64,000 bases of DNA from positions 2,118,001 to 2,182,000 of the forward strand of contig CP158972.1 in the NCBI GenBank assembly GCA_040429635.1, read 5' to 3'. Within the stretch, counting starts at the first letter, position 1; every line of letters begins with the position of its first letter. A program made the translations under genes and the position numbers. The notes under the pieces were generated by a model, which saw only the letters and a list, made by a program, of their open reading frames with translations, had not been told where the DNA came from and did no database searches. Shown here piece by piece: positions 8,908-17,414 of this stretch. This DNA comes from Tamlana crocina (lineage in GTDB: Bacteria > Bacteroidota > Bacteroidia > Flavobacteriales > Flavobacteriaceae).

Positions 8908-10092
8908 TTAATTCAAAGAATACGAATTCATAATATTTTTGAGTTGGAGTTTAAGGTCTTCTCCGGTGTCGAAAATCATTTGTTCTTCGGTAGGGAAGGG
9001 CACACGTCTGTTGTTTAAAAAGGGGAGAAGTGTGGTTTCCAAAGCCCGGCGGTCGCCACGGGCATCGGCGTAAATGTGTTCAAACACAAACTCGCTATCC
9101 ACCGGAAAGGCATCCGCAAGCTGTTTGGTGTTTAAATTGTAATACTCCACATTTCCGGCCACTTTAACCGCCTTAAATTGTGTGAATTCATAAAACTCGC
9201 AACGCACGGTTTTTAAGTTGTCCACTTCAATGGTATTGCCCAAACTGTCTTTAACTTGGTTGCCCTTCTCGTCCAATAATAGTTTTTTGCCATCTACAAT
9301 TTGCTTTTCCTTAATGATTTGGCGCTCTCTTATTTGTTCGGGCGAAGTGTTTATTTCCCGCAAATTAACGCGCATATTGTAATCGTACTTTACCTCGTTT
9401 GTGGGGTTGTTGTGGTACACCGTCCATAGGTTATTCAATCCGTAAGTGCTGAAATTCAACAAATCGTCTTCCAATCGCTGCGGAATCACTTTTCGGGTAT
9501 CGTTTATCATTTCAACCAAAACAAAATCTGTCCCCTTTTGGTGTGCCACTTCCATAAGTTGGCGTACATCTTTATAATTCGGGTTGATATCTTCAATATC
9601 ACGAAATTGGTCGTACGCAAAACGGTAATCCATTTTATGGGCTGTTTTTGACTTTAAAACATTAGTGGCGTTGATATAAAGTTGTTCTGAAGCACCGTTT
9701 TTGGCTCCAATAATTTGGTTGTGGTAATTTGAAAAATTAAAACGGACTTCCTTCCCGTTAACATAAAGCGGCAAAATGTGCTTGATACGTTCTTGGCGGT
9801 TATCCAAAGCCACATAGGCATCGTAAATACGAATGTAATTTTCGGGATTGTTGTCTTTTTTGAGGAAATCGATGTTATCCAAATCGCGGGCGGTGGCTTT
9901 ATTGTAGGCCTCGTGGAGCATGATTATAAAATCGGCTTTTCCTTTTTTGTCCTTATTGGTGCGTAATTTATCCAAGGCATAAGAAATAGCCTGATCGTAA
10001 TTGCCCACACTTACGGCTTTTTCTATTTGTTTGCTCGTACTGCACGATAGTGCCATGAGAGCCACTAAGCTGAAAAGTAAAAATTTCTTCAT
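8908..10092 (-). CDS. Putative lipoprotein with TPR-like N-terminus, unknown function
   Basis: 394 aa. The N-terminus MKKFLLFSLVALMALSCSTS has a lipobox (LMALSC), so it is probably lipidated and anchored at the outer or inner membrane facing the periplasm. The first ~200 residues are helical with repeat-like pairs (AVSVGNYDQAISYALDKL, YRFAYDQFRDIEDINPNYKD) resembling tetratricopeptide repeats. The second half is mixed alpha/beta and not recognised. It is likely a conserved flavobacterial protein. Single gene with fahA upstream. Confidence 0.8.
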   Translation of the reverse strand: MKKFLLFSLVALMALSCSTSKQIEKAVSVGNYDQAISYALDKLRTNKDKKGKADFIIMLHEAYNKATARDLDNIDFLKKDNNPENYIRIYDAYVALDNRQERIKHILPLYVNGKEVRFNFSNYHNQIIGAKNGASEQLYINATNVLKSKTAHKMDYRFAYDQFRDIEDINPNYKDVRQLMEVAHQKGTDFVLVEMINDTRKVIPQRLEDDLLNFSTYGLNNLWTVYHNNPTNEVKYDYNMRVNLREINTSPEQIRERQIIKEKQIVDGKKLLLDEKGNQVKDSLGNTIEVDNLKTVRCEFYEFTQFKAVKVAGNVEYYNLNTKQLADAFPVDSEFVFEHIYADARGDRRALETTLLPFLNNRRVPFPTEEQMIFDTGEDLKLQLKNIMNSYSLN

Positions 10093-10240
10093 AGGTTAAT
10101 CGTTTTGGTTTATTTGGAAGGCTTTTCAATTTTGATGCCAAAATAATTAAACTTCCGATTAAAAACTAATTAATCCGACTAAATGAAAAATTAATTTGAT
10201 ATTTGTATGAAAAATATTTAAAATTTAACTATATTTAAAA

Positions 10241-10270
10241 ATGAAAATGCTCCGCTAAGGGAGCACTTTT
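10241..10270 (-). terminator. Terminator after fahA
   Basis: TGCTCC (10248-10253) pairs with GGAGCA (10260-10265) around a 6-nt loop, flanked by A- and T-rich tracts; it is about 40 nt past the fahA stop on the minus strand. The stem is short. Confidence 0.6.
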
Positions 10271-10305
10271 TACTGAAATTCAAATATTTGTATAATTGAT
10301 TATAT

Positions 10306-11589
10306 CTATTTCTTGCCAAAAACCGGAAGCAGTTTGGTGGACACTTCGCCAAAACCAATACGGGTACCATCTTTTTCGCAGTAACCTCGCATAATCACGG
10401 TATCGTTATCGTTAATGAATTTACGTTCGGTGCCATCTTTCAAGGTAATGGGTTTTTCGCCTTTCCAAGTCAGTTCTAACATAGAGCCATAACTGTCTTC
10501 GGTGGGGCCAGATATGGTGCCGCTCCCCATCATATCGCCCGAATTAACCGGACATCCGTTTACGGTATGGTGCGCCAATTGTTGTACCATGTTCCAATAC
10601 ATGTATTTAAAGTTGCTTTTGCTCACCACGGTTTCTTTGGCACCGTTGGGTTGAATGGCCACCTCTAAATTAATATCGTAGCTCTTTTTGCCTTTATATT
10701 TTAGGTAGTCCATTTGTGGTTTTACAGGTTTCGGCCCAGCAACGCGATAAGGCTCTAGAGCATCGAGTGTAACAATCCACGGCGAAATGGACGTGGCAAA
10801 ACTTTTTGCTAAAAACGGGCCTAATGGCACGTATTCCCATTTTTGGATGTCGCGTGCGCTCCAATCGTTCATCAATACCAAACCGAAAATATATTCCTCT
10901 GCTTCATCAATGGGGATGGGTTCGCCCAAATCGTTGGCGTCGGTAGTAATAAAAGCCATTTCCAATTCAAAATCCACTAATTTACTAGGGCCAAAAATGG
11001 GCTCGGTAGCACCGTTGGGTAAGGTTTGGCCTTGCGGACGGTGAATGGGAATGCCCGATGGAATAATAGAAGAACTCCTTCCATGATACCCCACGGGAAT
11101 GTGCAGCCAGTTCGGCAACAAAGCATTGTCGGGATCCCGGAACATACTGCCCACATTTTTGGCGTGTTCCATGCTGGAATAAAAATCGGTGTAATCGCCA
11201 ATCTGCACGGGCAATTGCATTTCAATTTCATCTAATCGAAATAGCACGATTTCTTTATGGCTTTTGTTGTTTTTAAGCGTGTCGTTATTACTATCAAAAA
11301 TGTCGGCAATGCGGTTTCTAACGGCTCGCCATGTTTTTCTTCCGTCGGCAATAAAATCGTTCAACGAATCCTGAAGAAAAATATCGTCCGTTAAGGCAAT
11401 GCCTTCAAAATATCCCAACTGGTGCAATGCACCCAAATCTATGGCGGTATCACCAATTCGAGTTCCAATGGTAATGATATCGTCGCGAGTTAAAAACACC
11501 CCAAACGGAATGTTCTGAATCGGGAAATCGGAGTTTTTATCAACGTGCAACCACGAAGTTCTATCTGGATTGTTAGCGGATAATGGCAT
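10306..11589 (-). CDS. fahA: Fumarylacetoacetase
   Basis: 427 aa, the normal length. N-terminal SH3-like domain (PFGVFLTRDDIITIGTRIGD) then the FAH catalytic fold with the active-site segment YHGRSSSIIPSG (catalytic His), FELEMAFI metal-ligand region, and VLMNDWSARDIQKWEYVPLGP. It splits fumarylacetoacetate to fumarate and acetoacetate, the last step of tyrosine breakdown, in the cytoplasm. Intact. No other tyrosine-degradation gene lies in the window. A related short FAH-fold protein is at 43.9 kb. Confidence 0.95.
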   Translation of the reverse strand: MPLSANNPDRTSWLHVDKNSDFPIQNIPFGVFLTRDDIITIGTRIGDTAIDLGALHQLGYFEGIALTDDIFLQDSLNDFIADGRKTWRAVRNRIADIFDSNNDTLKNNKSHKEIVLFRLDEIEMQLPVQIGDYTDFYSSMEHAKNVGSMFRDPDNALLPNWLHIPVGYHGRSSSIIPSGIPIHRPQGQTLPNGATEPIFGPSKLVDFELEMAFITTDANDLGEPIPIDEAEEYIFGLVLMNDWSARDIQKWEYVPLGPFLAKSFATSISPWIVTLDALEPYRVAGPKPVKPQMDYLKYKGKKSYDINLEVAIQPNGAKETVVSKSNFKYMYWNMVQQLAHHTVNGCPVNSGDMMGSGTISGPTEDSYGSMLELTWKGEKPITLKDGTERKFINDNDTVIMRGYCEKDGTRIGFGEVSTKLLPVFGKK

Positions 11590-11731
11590 AACTTTATTCG
11601 GTGTTTATTATTATAGTATTCTCATCAAACCTACATAATTTTTTTATTTTATCTGAAAAAATATAAAAAAATGTAGGATAGTTTTAACAGTTAAAAAGAT
11701 GGTTTATAACTTCGTGCTAATTAACCGTTTT

Positions 11732-11765
11732 TTGATGGGTATAAATAATCTATTTGTTATTTTTG
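11732..11765 (+). promoter_or_regulatory. Bacteroidota-type promoter of glyA
   Basis: A -7 box TATTTTTG at 11758-11765 matches TAnnTTTG exactly, with TTG at 11732-11734 upstream. Transcription would begin near 11771, leaving a ~24-nt leader before the ATG at 11795. This rules out an in-frame ATG further upstream at 11699. Confidence 0.6.
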
Positions 11766-11794
11766 CCGAATATTTAACTAGAACATTTTTTAAT

Positions 11795-13066
11795 ATGCAA
11801 CGTGACGAACAAATTTTTGAACTAATACAAGCCGAGAAAGAACGTCAACTACATGGTATTGAGTTGATTGCTTCTGAGAACTTTGTGAGCGAACAAGTGA
11901 TGGAAGCTGCTGGATCGGTATTAACCAATAAATATGCGGAAGGATACCCCGGAAAACGTTATTACGGCGGTTGCGAAGTGGTTGATGAAGTAGAGCAAAT
12001 AGCTATCGATAGAGCAAAAGCTTTGTTTGGCGCGGCTTATGTTAATGTTCAACCACACTCTGGTAGCCAGGCCAACACGGCAGTTTTTGCTTGTTGTTTA
12101 AAACCGGGAGATAAAATTTTAGGGTTCGATTTATCGCACGGTGGGCACTTAACGCATGGTTCGCCAGTAAACTTTTCTGGTAAACTTTATAACCCGGTGT
12201 TTTATGGGGTAGAGCAGGAAACCGGAGTGTTGAATTATGATAAAATTCAAGAAATTGCTACCAAAGAACAGCCAAAATTGATTATCGCTGGTGCTTCTGC
12301 TTACTCTCGCGATATCGATTTTAAACGTTTCAGGGAAATAGCCGATAGCGTTGGTGCTATTTTAATGGCCGATATTTCACACCCAGCTGGTTTAATTGCC
12401 AAAGGAATTTTAAACGACCCGATTCCGCATTGCCACATTGTAACCACTACAACCCACAAAACGTTACGTGGACCAAGAGGCGGTATGATTATGATGGGGC
12501 AGGATTTTGATAATCCTTTCGGAATTAAATTGAAAAACGGAAACTTGCGTAAAATGTCGTCGTTATTGGATTCTTCGGTATTCCCAGGAAACCAAGGTGG
12601 TCCATTGGAGCACATTATCGCCGCTAAAGCGATTGCTTTTGGGGAAGCTTTAACTGACGATTTCTTAAACTACCAATTGCAAGTGAAGAAAAACGCCAGC
12701 ACTATGGCCGATGCTTTGGTTGAAAAAGGGTATAACATCATTTCTGGTGGTACCGATAACCACTGTATGTTGATTGATTTACGAAACAAAAACCTGTCTG
12801 GTAAAGATGCGGAAGAAGCTTTGGTAAAAGCTGATATTACCGTAAACAAAAACATGGTGCCATTTGATGATAAATCACCATTTGTAACTTCTGGTATCCG
12901 TTTGGGTGTTGCTGCGGTAACCACTCGCGGTTTGAAAGAAAACGATATGTTGGCCATTGTGGAGTTGATTGATGAAGTAATTACCAACTTTGAGGATGAC
13001 GCAACTTTAGAAACTATAAAAGAAAGAGTAAACAGCATGATGAAGGACAAGCCTTTGTTTGTATAG
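11795..13066 (+). CDS. glyA: Serine hydroxymethyltransferase
   Basis: 423 aa from [18 protein letters not shown]; upstream in-frame ATGs would lie before the promoter and are not used. Clear motifs: [32 protein letters not shown], and the PLP lysine in [14 protein letters not shown]. The cytoplasmic enzyme converts serine and tetrahydrofolate to glycine and methylene-tetrahydrofolate, the main one-carbon source. Full length and intact; followed by a strong terminator, so transcribed alone. Confidence 0.98.
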   Translation: MQRDEQIFELIQAEKERQLHGIELIASENFVSEQVMEAAGSVLTNKYAEGYPGKRYYGGCEVVDEVEQIAIDRAKALFGAAYVNVQPHSGSQANTAVFACCLKPGDKILGFDLSHGGHLTHGSPVNFSGKLYNPVFYGVEQETGVLNYDKIQEIATKEQPKLIIAGASAYSRDIDFKRFREIADSVGAILMADISHPAGLIAKGILNDPIPHCHIVTTTTHKTLRGPRGGMIMMGQDFDNPFGIKLKNGNLRKMSSLLDSSVFPGNQGGPLEHIIAAKAIAFGEALTDDFLNYQLQVKKNASTMADALVEKGYNIISGGTDNHCMLIDLRNKNLSGKDAEEALVKADITVNKNMVPFDDKSPFVTSGIRLGVAAVTTRGLKENDMLAIVELIDEVITNFEDDATLETIKERVNSMMKDKPLFV

Positions 13067-13088
13067 TTTTCTTTTAAAATAGATGATA

Positions 13089-13122
13089 TAAAAAATCCAG
13101 CTTTTTAGCTGGATTTTTTTTG
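13089..13122. terminator. Strong terminator after glyA
   Basis: AATCCAGCT pairs with AGCTGGATT around a TTTT loop (13094-13115), preceded by an A run and followed by T8. Marks the end of the core block before the accessory cassette. Confidence 0.9.
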
Positions 13123-13176
13123 CTTTAAAAGTTGATTTTTAATGTTTCTTTTAACGGTTTGTATATGAAAAGTAGC

Positions 13177-13188
13177 GTGTTCTCTGTA
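13177..13188. repeat. Left copy of 12-bp inverted repeat bounding an accessory cassette
   Basis: GTGTTCTCTGTA here is the exact reverse complement of TACAGAGAACAC at 15461-15472. Both lie just outside the outermost genes of the TetR / membrane protein / monooxygenase set, and the match continues for three of the next four bases. Confidence 0.6.
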
Positions 13189-13189
13189 A

Positions 13190-13822
13190 TTAAAAATCAC
13201 CCGATACTGAAAGAATAGAATGATATTCTTTTTGACCTTTTGAGGTTAAATAAGGAAAAATTGCTTGAGTTAAAATTTCCGAATATTTTGGAATTACTTT
13301 TTTTGTAGTCTTAGAATTATGAATTTCAACATCAGAAATCCAAAACTCACTTAACATCTGAAAACGTTTATACAAATTTTTATATTCATTTAGCAACATT
13401 TCTTTTCGCATTAAATCATTTTCAATTAACAACTTAAAAATCATTAAAAACTGCTGTTCTCTGCGAGTAGATAATTCAGAATAATGAGTTTTTACCTTTT
13501 CGTTTTCACGCATAATTTGAACAAAATCAAGAAGGAAAAAACGATATTCATAAAAGTTAAACATTATTGTTTGAGAAATACTTATTAACAACTGGAAAGG
13601 GTTTTTAGATTCTTTAATGCTTGACATACTACTGTCAATATTTTGTACCAATTGAAAATACAAAGTCTCAATAATATCTTCACGCTTTTTGAAATGATAA
13701 TTTAAATTCCCTTGACTTATTTCCATCTTATTGGCAATTGTCCTTAGCGTCACTTTAGACAAGCCAAGTGAATTAAATAATTCTAAAGAAGTTTCTAAAA
13801 TTATTTCTTTGGTTTTTTTCAT
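13190..13822 (-). CDS. TetR/AcrR family transcriptional regulator
   Basis: 210 aa from MKKTKEIILETSLELFN at 13822; an ATG 42 nt further upstream would overlap the promoter box and is rejected. The N-terminal helix-turn-helix is typical: LGLSKVTLRTIANKMEISQGNLNYHFKKREDI (split over residues ~18-50). The remainder is a helical ligand-binding region. It is divergent from a membrane protein and monooxygenase pair, the usual arrangement for a repressor controlling a drug- or aromatic-responsive operon. The coding sequence is richer in AT than glyA or the gal genes. Confidence 0.9.
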   Translation of the reverse strand: MKKTKEIILETSLELFNSLGLSKVTLRTIANKMEISQGNLNYHFKKREDIIETLYFQLVQNIDSSMSSIKESKNPFQLLISISQTIMFNFYEYRFFLLDFVQIMRENEKVKTHYSELSTRREQQFLMIFKLLIENDLMRKEMLLNEYKNLYKRFQMLSEFWISDVEIHNSKTTKKVIPKYSEILTQAIFPYLTSKGQKEYHSILSVSGDF

Positions 13823-13826
13823 CTTA

Positions 13827-13890
13827 CAAAGATAAATAAAATAGTATACTTGACCTAAAAACAAAATAAATTAGTACTTTTGACCTAATT
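13827..13890. promoter_or_regulatory. Divergent promoters with two direct operator-like repeats
   Basis: A minus-strand -7 box TATCTTTG occupies 13827-13834 (for tetR). A plus-strand -7 box TACTTTTG is at 13875-13882 with TTG at 13850-13852 (for the membrane protein). Two near copies, TAGTATACTTGACCTAA (13843-13859) and TAGTACTTTTGACCTAA (13873-13889), sit 30 bp apart; the second contains the plus-strand -7 box. Such repeats between a TetR gene and its target are expected operators. Confidence 0.55.
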
Positions 13891-13904
13891 TAAAATTAGT
13901 AGAA

Positions 13905-14321
13905 ATGAAAGTTGAAAAAATTAGCAGTAAAATAGCAAGTTGGTCGTTAATATTCGTTGGTATTGGTCACACAATTACAGATTTAACAAGTACAAAAACG
14001 GAATCACAAAATGATTTCATCATTAAAATGAAAGAATGCCCAATAGAAGTATTAGGAAGTGAAACCAATATATTTTCCTTTCATCAAGGTTTTAGTTTAA
14101 TGATGGGAATATTACTTTTTGGATATGGACTATTAAATATTCTAATTTTGAGAAACAACCAAGCATCAACTATTCCAACTAACATTATAATTCTTAACAA
14201 TATAATTTGTGTAACCTCATTCGTTTTATCAATTAAATATTTTTTTATAGTGCCAATTGTATTCACAGGCATAGCACTTTTAGGATTCGCAATTTCATTA
14301 ATTATTAAACTTAGAAAATGA
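13905..14321 (+). CDS. Four-helix membrane protein, unknown
   Basis: 138 aa with four hydrophobic segments at about residues 12-30, 58-80, 93-110 and 113-134. The segment SLIFVGIGHTITDL near the start and FHQGFSLMMGILLFGYG resemble small uncharacterised membrane proteins that accompany TetR regulators in Bacteroidota (from memory, not verified). Its stop codon overlaps the ATG of the following monooxygenase (ATGA), so they are translated together. Function unknown. Confidence 0.75.
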   Translation: MKVEKISSKIASWSLIFVGIGHTITDLTSTKTESQNDFIIKMKECPIEVLGSETNIFSFHQGFSLMMGILLFGYGLLNILILRNNQASTIPTNIIILNNIICVTSFVLSIKYFFIVPIVFTGIALLGFAISLIIKLRK

Positions 14322-15453
14322 AAATATCAATAATAGGCTCAGGAATTGGAGGATTAACTACTGCCATTGCTTTAAAACAAAAAGGGTTTGAGGTAGAAAT
14401 ATTTGAAGCATCGAAAGAATTTAAAAAGGCAGGTTCTGGTATTAATTTAGCAATTAACGCAATGCAAGTTTTTAAAAGATTAGGTATTTATAATAAGATT
14501 TCAACTTTAGGTAGTTATACAGATTCTATGCTTATAACGGATGAAAAATTAAATACAATTACCAAGGTGAATTTAGAAAACGCAGAACTTGAACATAAGG
14601 TCAAAACATATGCTATTCATAGAGCCACTCTACATAATATTTTGGTCAATGAATTAAATGACATAAAAATACATTTAGGAAAAAAATAAAGTCATTAAAT
14701 CAAGTAAAAGATGAAGTAAATTTCACTTTTGAAGACGACACTTCATACACTACAAATATTTTAATTGGTGCTGATGGGATTCATTCTGTGGTTAGAAAAT
14801 CAATCATTGACAACACTGAAATACGAAAAGCGAAACAAGTATGTTGGAGAGGAATAGTAAAAATGTATATTCCAAAAAAATATCAAGCAGAATTGAACGA
14901 GTTATGGGGAAAAGGAAAACGTTTTGGCTTTGTTAAAATTAATGAAAATGAAGTGTATTGGTACGCACTTGCAAATTATAAAACTGACTATAAAAAGGAA
15001 TTTTATAATGCTCATTTGGAAGAATTATTTTCAGATTTCAGTCCATTAATTAAAAAAATAATATCTACTACAGAGAAAAGGAATGTGATTTTCAATGAAA
15101 TGATGGACTTAAAACCAATTTCAAGTTGGCATTATAAAAATGTATGTTTAATCGGAGATGCATCTCACGCAACTACACCAAATTTAGGGCAAGGTGCTTG
15201 TCAAGCCATTGAAACTGCTTTTGTTATTGCAGAATGTCTATCAACTGAAAACAATACAAAATTAGTATTTCAAAAACTCGAAAAAATAAGAAAAAAGAAA
15301 GTCGAAAAAGTTATAAATACAAGCTGGACAGTTGGTAAAACAGCTCACTTAGATAACAGAGTTGGAATCTTTTTCAGAAATAACATTATGAAACTAATAC
15401 CAAAAATAATCACTGAAAAACAATCGACTTCTATTTATAAGCTGAACTATTGA
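14318..15453 (+). pseudogene. FAD-dependent monooxygenase, split by a frameshift at an A7 run
   Basis: The first frame (14318-14689) gives the FAD-binding Rossmann start MKISIIGSGIGGLTTAIALK and runs to GKK-stop. The rest continues in the -1 frame (IKSLNQVKDEVNFTF...), passing the second FAD motif NILIGADGIHSVVRKS and the GDASHATTPNLGQGAC motif, to the stop at 15453. Joined, it is ~378 aa, the normal length of flavin hydroxylases related to TetX or PHBH. The shift point is gga-AAA-AAA-taa at 14678-14689. A -1 slip on A-AAA-AAA gives precisely the downstream frame. A real indel, a sequencing error or productive slippage are all possible. Confidence 0.85.
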
Positions 15454-15460
15454 AAATAAC

Positions 15461-15472
15461 TACAGAGAACAC
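15461..15472. repeat. Right copy of the 12-bp inverted repeat bounding the cassette
   Basis: TACAGAGAACAC, inverted relative to 13177-13188, begins 8 nt after the monooxygenase stop and abuts the palindromic element at 15474. Confidence 0.6.
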
Positions 15473-15473
15473 C

Positions 15474-15600
15474 GTATATAATTCATTGCTTGGTTCTCTA
15501 CTACTTACGAAAGTTCTCGCGGACTTTCTTGGTCGGTAATTATTTACTAAATAAGTTTCTTAAACCACGCAACAAACCATACACAAGCACGTTGGTTAGC
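15474..15600. repeat. Long imperfect palindrome, structured intergenic element
   Basis: The outer arms are GTATATAATTCATTGC..GGTT at 15474-15495 and the region 15563-15584; 16 of 22 positions are complementary. Inside is a perfect hairpin GAAAGT (15509-15514) / ACTTTC (15523-15528). It ends in CACGTTGG. The stem-with-inner-hairpin shape is reminiscent of recombination sites such as integron attC, or of dispersed flavobacterial repeats, but the canonical attC R-boxes are not convincing. It contains no open frame. Confidence 0.5.
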
Positions 15601-15655
15601 TAGATTTTCATTGTTAAAACATAGAGCAAAACTTTGAAATTTTGCACTAATGGAG

Positions 15656-15941
15656 CTATTTCCTATCGTTGTTGCCTGTAGTTTTTCCCTGATATCTATA
15701 TTTCGAAACGAGATAGATAATCAGTAGTAATATCCCAATTTCTATAATGCTGAAAAATATATAATGTTTGCTATTTGTACCTGTGGCTAAACTTCCTATT
15801 TGAACGATAATCATAAGAATACTAACGCTTACATTTATAATTCTAAAAGCCTTGTTATTCAATATCATTGTAATTATAATCATTAACATAGGAATTTCCA
15901 TAATAACAGAAAACCCTAAGAGAGACGATTCAGTAAATTCA
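15656..15941 (-). pseudogene. DUF6326-type membrane protein, 3' part (split by IS)
   Basis: This is the C-terminal two thirds of a small membrane protein: TESSLLGFSVIMEIPMLM, then IINVSVSILMIIVQIGSLA, then HYIFFSIIEIGILLLIIYL, ending with a basic tail and TAG at 15656. The 5' part lies at 17278-17410 beyond an IS256-family element. Joining the two at one copy of the 8-bp duplication gives an unbroken 136-residue frame. DUF6326 proteins are small four-helix membrane proteins of unknown role; the assignment is from memory of the family pattern. Confidence 0.8.
15934..15941. repeat. Target-site duplication, left copy
   Basis: TAAATTCA, identical to 17278-17285, flanking the IS element. An 8-bp duplication is usual for the IS256 family. 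Confidence 0.85.
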
Positions 15942-17277
15942 GGTAGTATCTCACTAAGTGTGTAAAGTTTAAATATCGAGGGTTAACAGCTCTCGATATT
16001 TTTTTGTTTAATTTTAAATTTTATACACTTATGAAGAAAGAAGATTTTCTAAACGACGACTTTTTAAAACAGTTCAAAACAGGAGACGAACTAACCTCCT
16101 TTCTAAAATCCATCCAAAAGCGGGGCATTGAAAAGATGCTTGAAGGCGAGCTTGATGCGCATCTGGATTATGAAAGGCACCAACAATCCGATAACAGCAA
16201 TACCCGTAACGGTTACGCTTCCAAAAAGATAAAAACGGCATTGGGCGAGACCAATATTAAAGTTCCCAGAGACCGAGAAGCCTCTTTTAACCCCATGCTC
16301 GTCCCTAAACGCACCAACATGGTCGATGGCATAGAAAATGTGATTATCAGCCTTTATGCTAAGGGCATGAGTAATTCCGATATCGAAGAACAGATCCGTG
16401 AAGTCTACGATTTTGATGTATCCACATCCACCATATCCCGCATCACGGATAAAGTTACCAATGATATTGTTGCCTGGCAGAACAGGCCATTGGAGCCCGT
16501 ATATTTAATTACTTGGATGGATGGCATTGTATTTAAGGTTCGGGAGAACTCCAAAGTCATTAACAAAACCATGTACATTGCCGTAGGACTACGTAGAGAC
16601 GGTAAAAAGGAAGTCCTAGGGCTTTGGCTGGGTAAGAATGAATCGGCTGACCTTTTGGATGAGTGTACTAACCGATATGAAAGCCAGAGGCGTTCAGGAT
16701 TTGCTTATCACGGCCACAGATAATCTTAACGGTTTTACCGACACCATTAAAAACGTTTTTCCTGAATCCAAGACCCAAATCTGTGTGGTGCATCAAATTA
16801 GAAATGCTTGTCGCTATGTGGTTTGGAAGGACAAGAAGGAGTTTACAAAGGATATGAAAAGCATCTATGATGCACCTACCAAAAGCGCAGCAAAAGCCGC
16901 TCTGGAGGACTTTGCCCAGAAATGGGAACACAAGTACTCTTACGCTATTAAAAGCTGGAGGGACAACTGGGAAGAACTTACAGCTTTCTATGAATTCCCT
17001 TTAGAAATCAGAAAAATCATTTACACTACGAACCTTATTGAAAACCTTAATGGAAAAATCAGAAAATACACTAAAAACAAACTCTCATTCCCAACAGATG
17101 AAGCTGTTATGAAATCCACTTTTTTAGCCATTAGAGAGGCTACCAAGAAATGGTCGATGCCCATTAGGAACTGGGGCATTATTTTAAACCAGTTTTTGAC
17201 TATATTTGAAAAAAGGGTCCGGCTTTAATTAAGCCAAACCCTCGATTTATAACTTACACACTTTTCGGGATAGTGTC
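15942..17277 (+). mobile_element. IS256-family insertion sequence, 1336 bp, complete ends
   Basis: Terminal inverted repeats: the left end starts GGTAGTATCTCACTAAGTGT and the right end (reverse complement) starts GACACTATCCCGAAAAGTGT; 17 of the first 24 bases match, and the shared cores AAGTGTGTAA and ATCGAGGGTT are exact. Both ends are flanked by TAAATTCA. One transposase gene fills the element, but it carries a one-base insertion. The element interrupts a DUF6326-type gene. A clean duplication and matched flanks point to a single insertion with no later rearrangement. Confidence 0.9.
16031..17228 (+). pseudogene. IS256-family (Transposase_mut) transposase, frameshifted
   Basis: Start MKKEDFLNDDFLKQFKTGDE at 16031. 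The frame holds the N-terminal region and the first catalytic Asp (TWMDGIVFK). At about 16651-16652 one extra C in a CC pair shifts the frame: the sequence reads NESAD then must move +1 to continue [13 protein letters not shown]. Downstream are the second Asp (TATDNLNGF), the conserved [13 protein letters not shown] and the Glu in [15 protein letters not shown]. The repaired protein is ~399 aa, the normal size. As read, the first frame stops after ~231 residues, so the copy is probably inactive unless the extra base is a sequencing error. Confidence 0.88.
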
Positions 17278-17285
17278 TAAATTCA
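17278..17285. repeat. Target-site duplication, right copy
   Basis: TAAATTCA, second copy; lies inside the 5' part of the interrupted DUF6326-type gene. Confidence 0.85.
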
Positions 17286-17410
17286 ATTCCTCCAACATTT
17301 CCATTAAGAAGCTCGTTTAGAAAAACAGAATCATATAACGAAAATACATCACAAAAAATATAATTTACCGTCAATGAAACCCAAAGTTTTGAAACTAAAT
17401 TCTTTTCCAC
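17278..17410 (-). pseudogene. DUF6326-type membrane protein, 5' part (split by IS)
   Basis: The frame runs from a GTG at 17410 (VEKNLVSKLWVSLTVNYIFC, then ELLNGNVGGIEF) into the IS. No ATG lies between the upstream gene's stop and the conserved start region, so GTG is the likely start, 4 nt after the stop of the gene at 17415-18035. That spacing suggests translational coupling. Continued across the IS at the duplication, the frame reads GGIEF-TESSLLGF without loss of a base. Confidence 0.75.
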
Positions 17411-17414
17411 ACTT

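Noticed and set aside
11699-11794. Longer glyA start at 11699
   Set aside because: The TAnnTTTG promoter box at 11758-11765 lies downstream of it; the family start is MQRDEQ.
15474-15600. Bona fide integron attC site
   Set aside because: The shape fits loosely, but no convincing RYYYAAC/GTTRRRY box pair and no integrase; reported only as a palindromic element.
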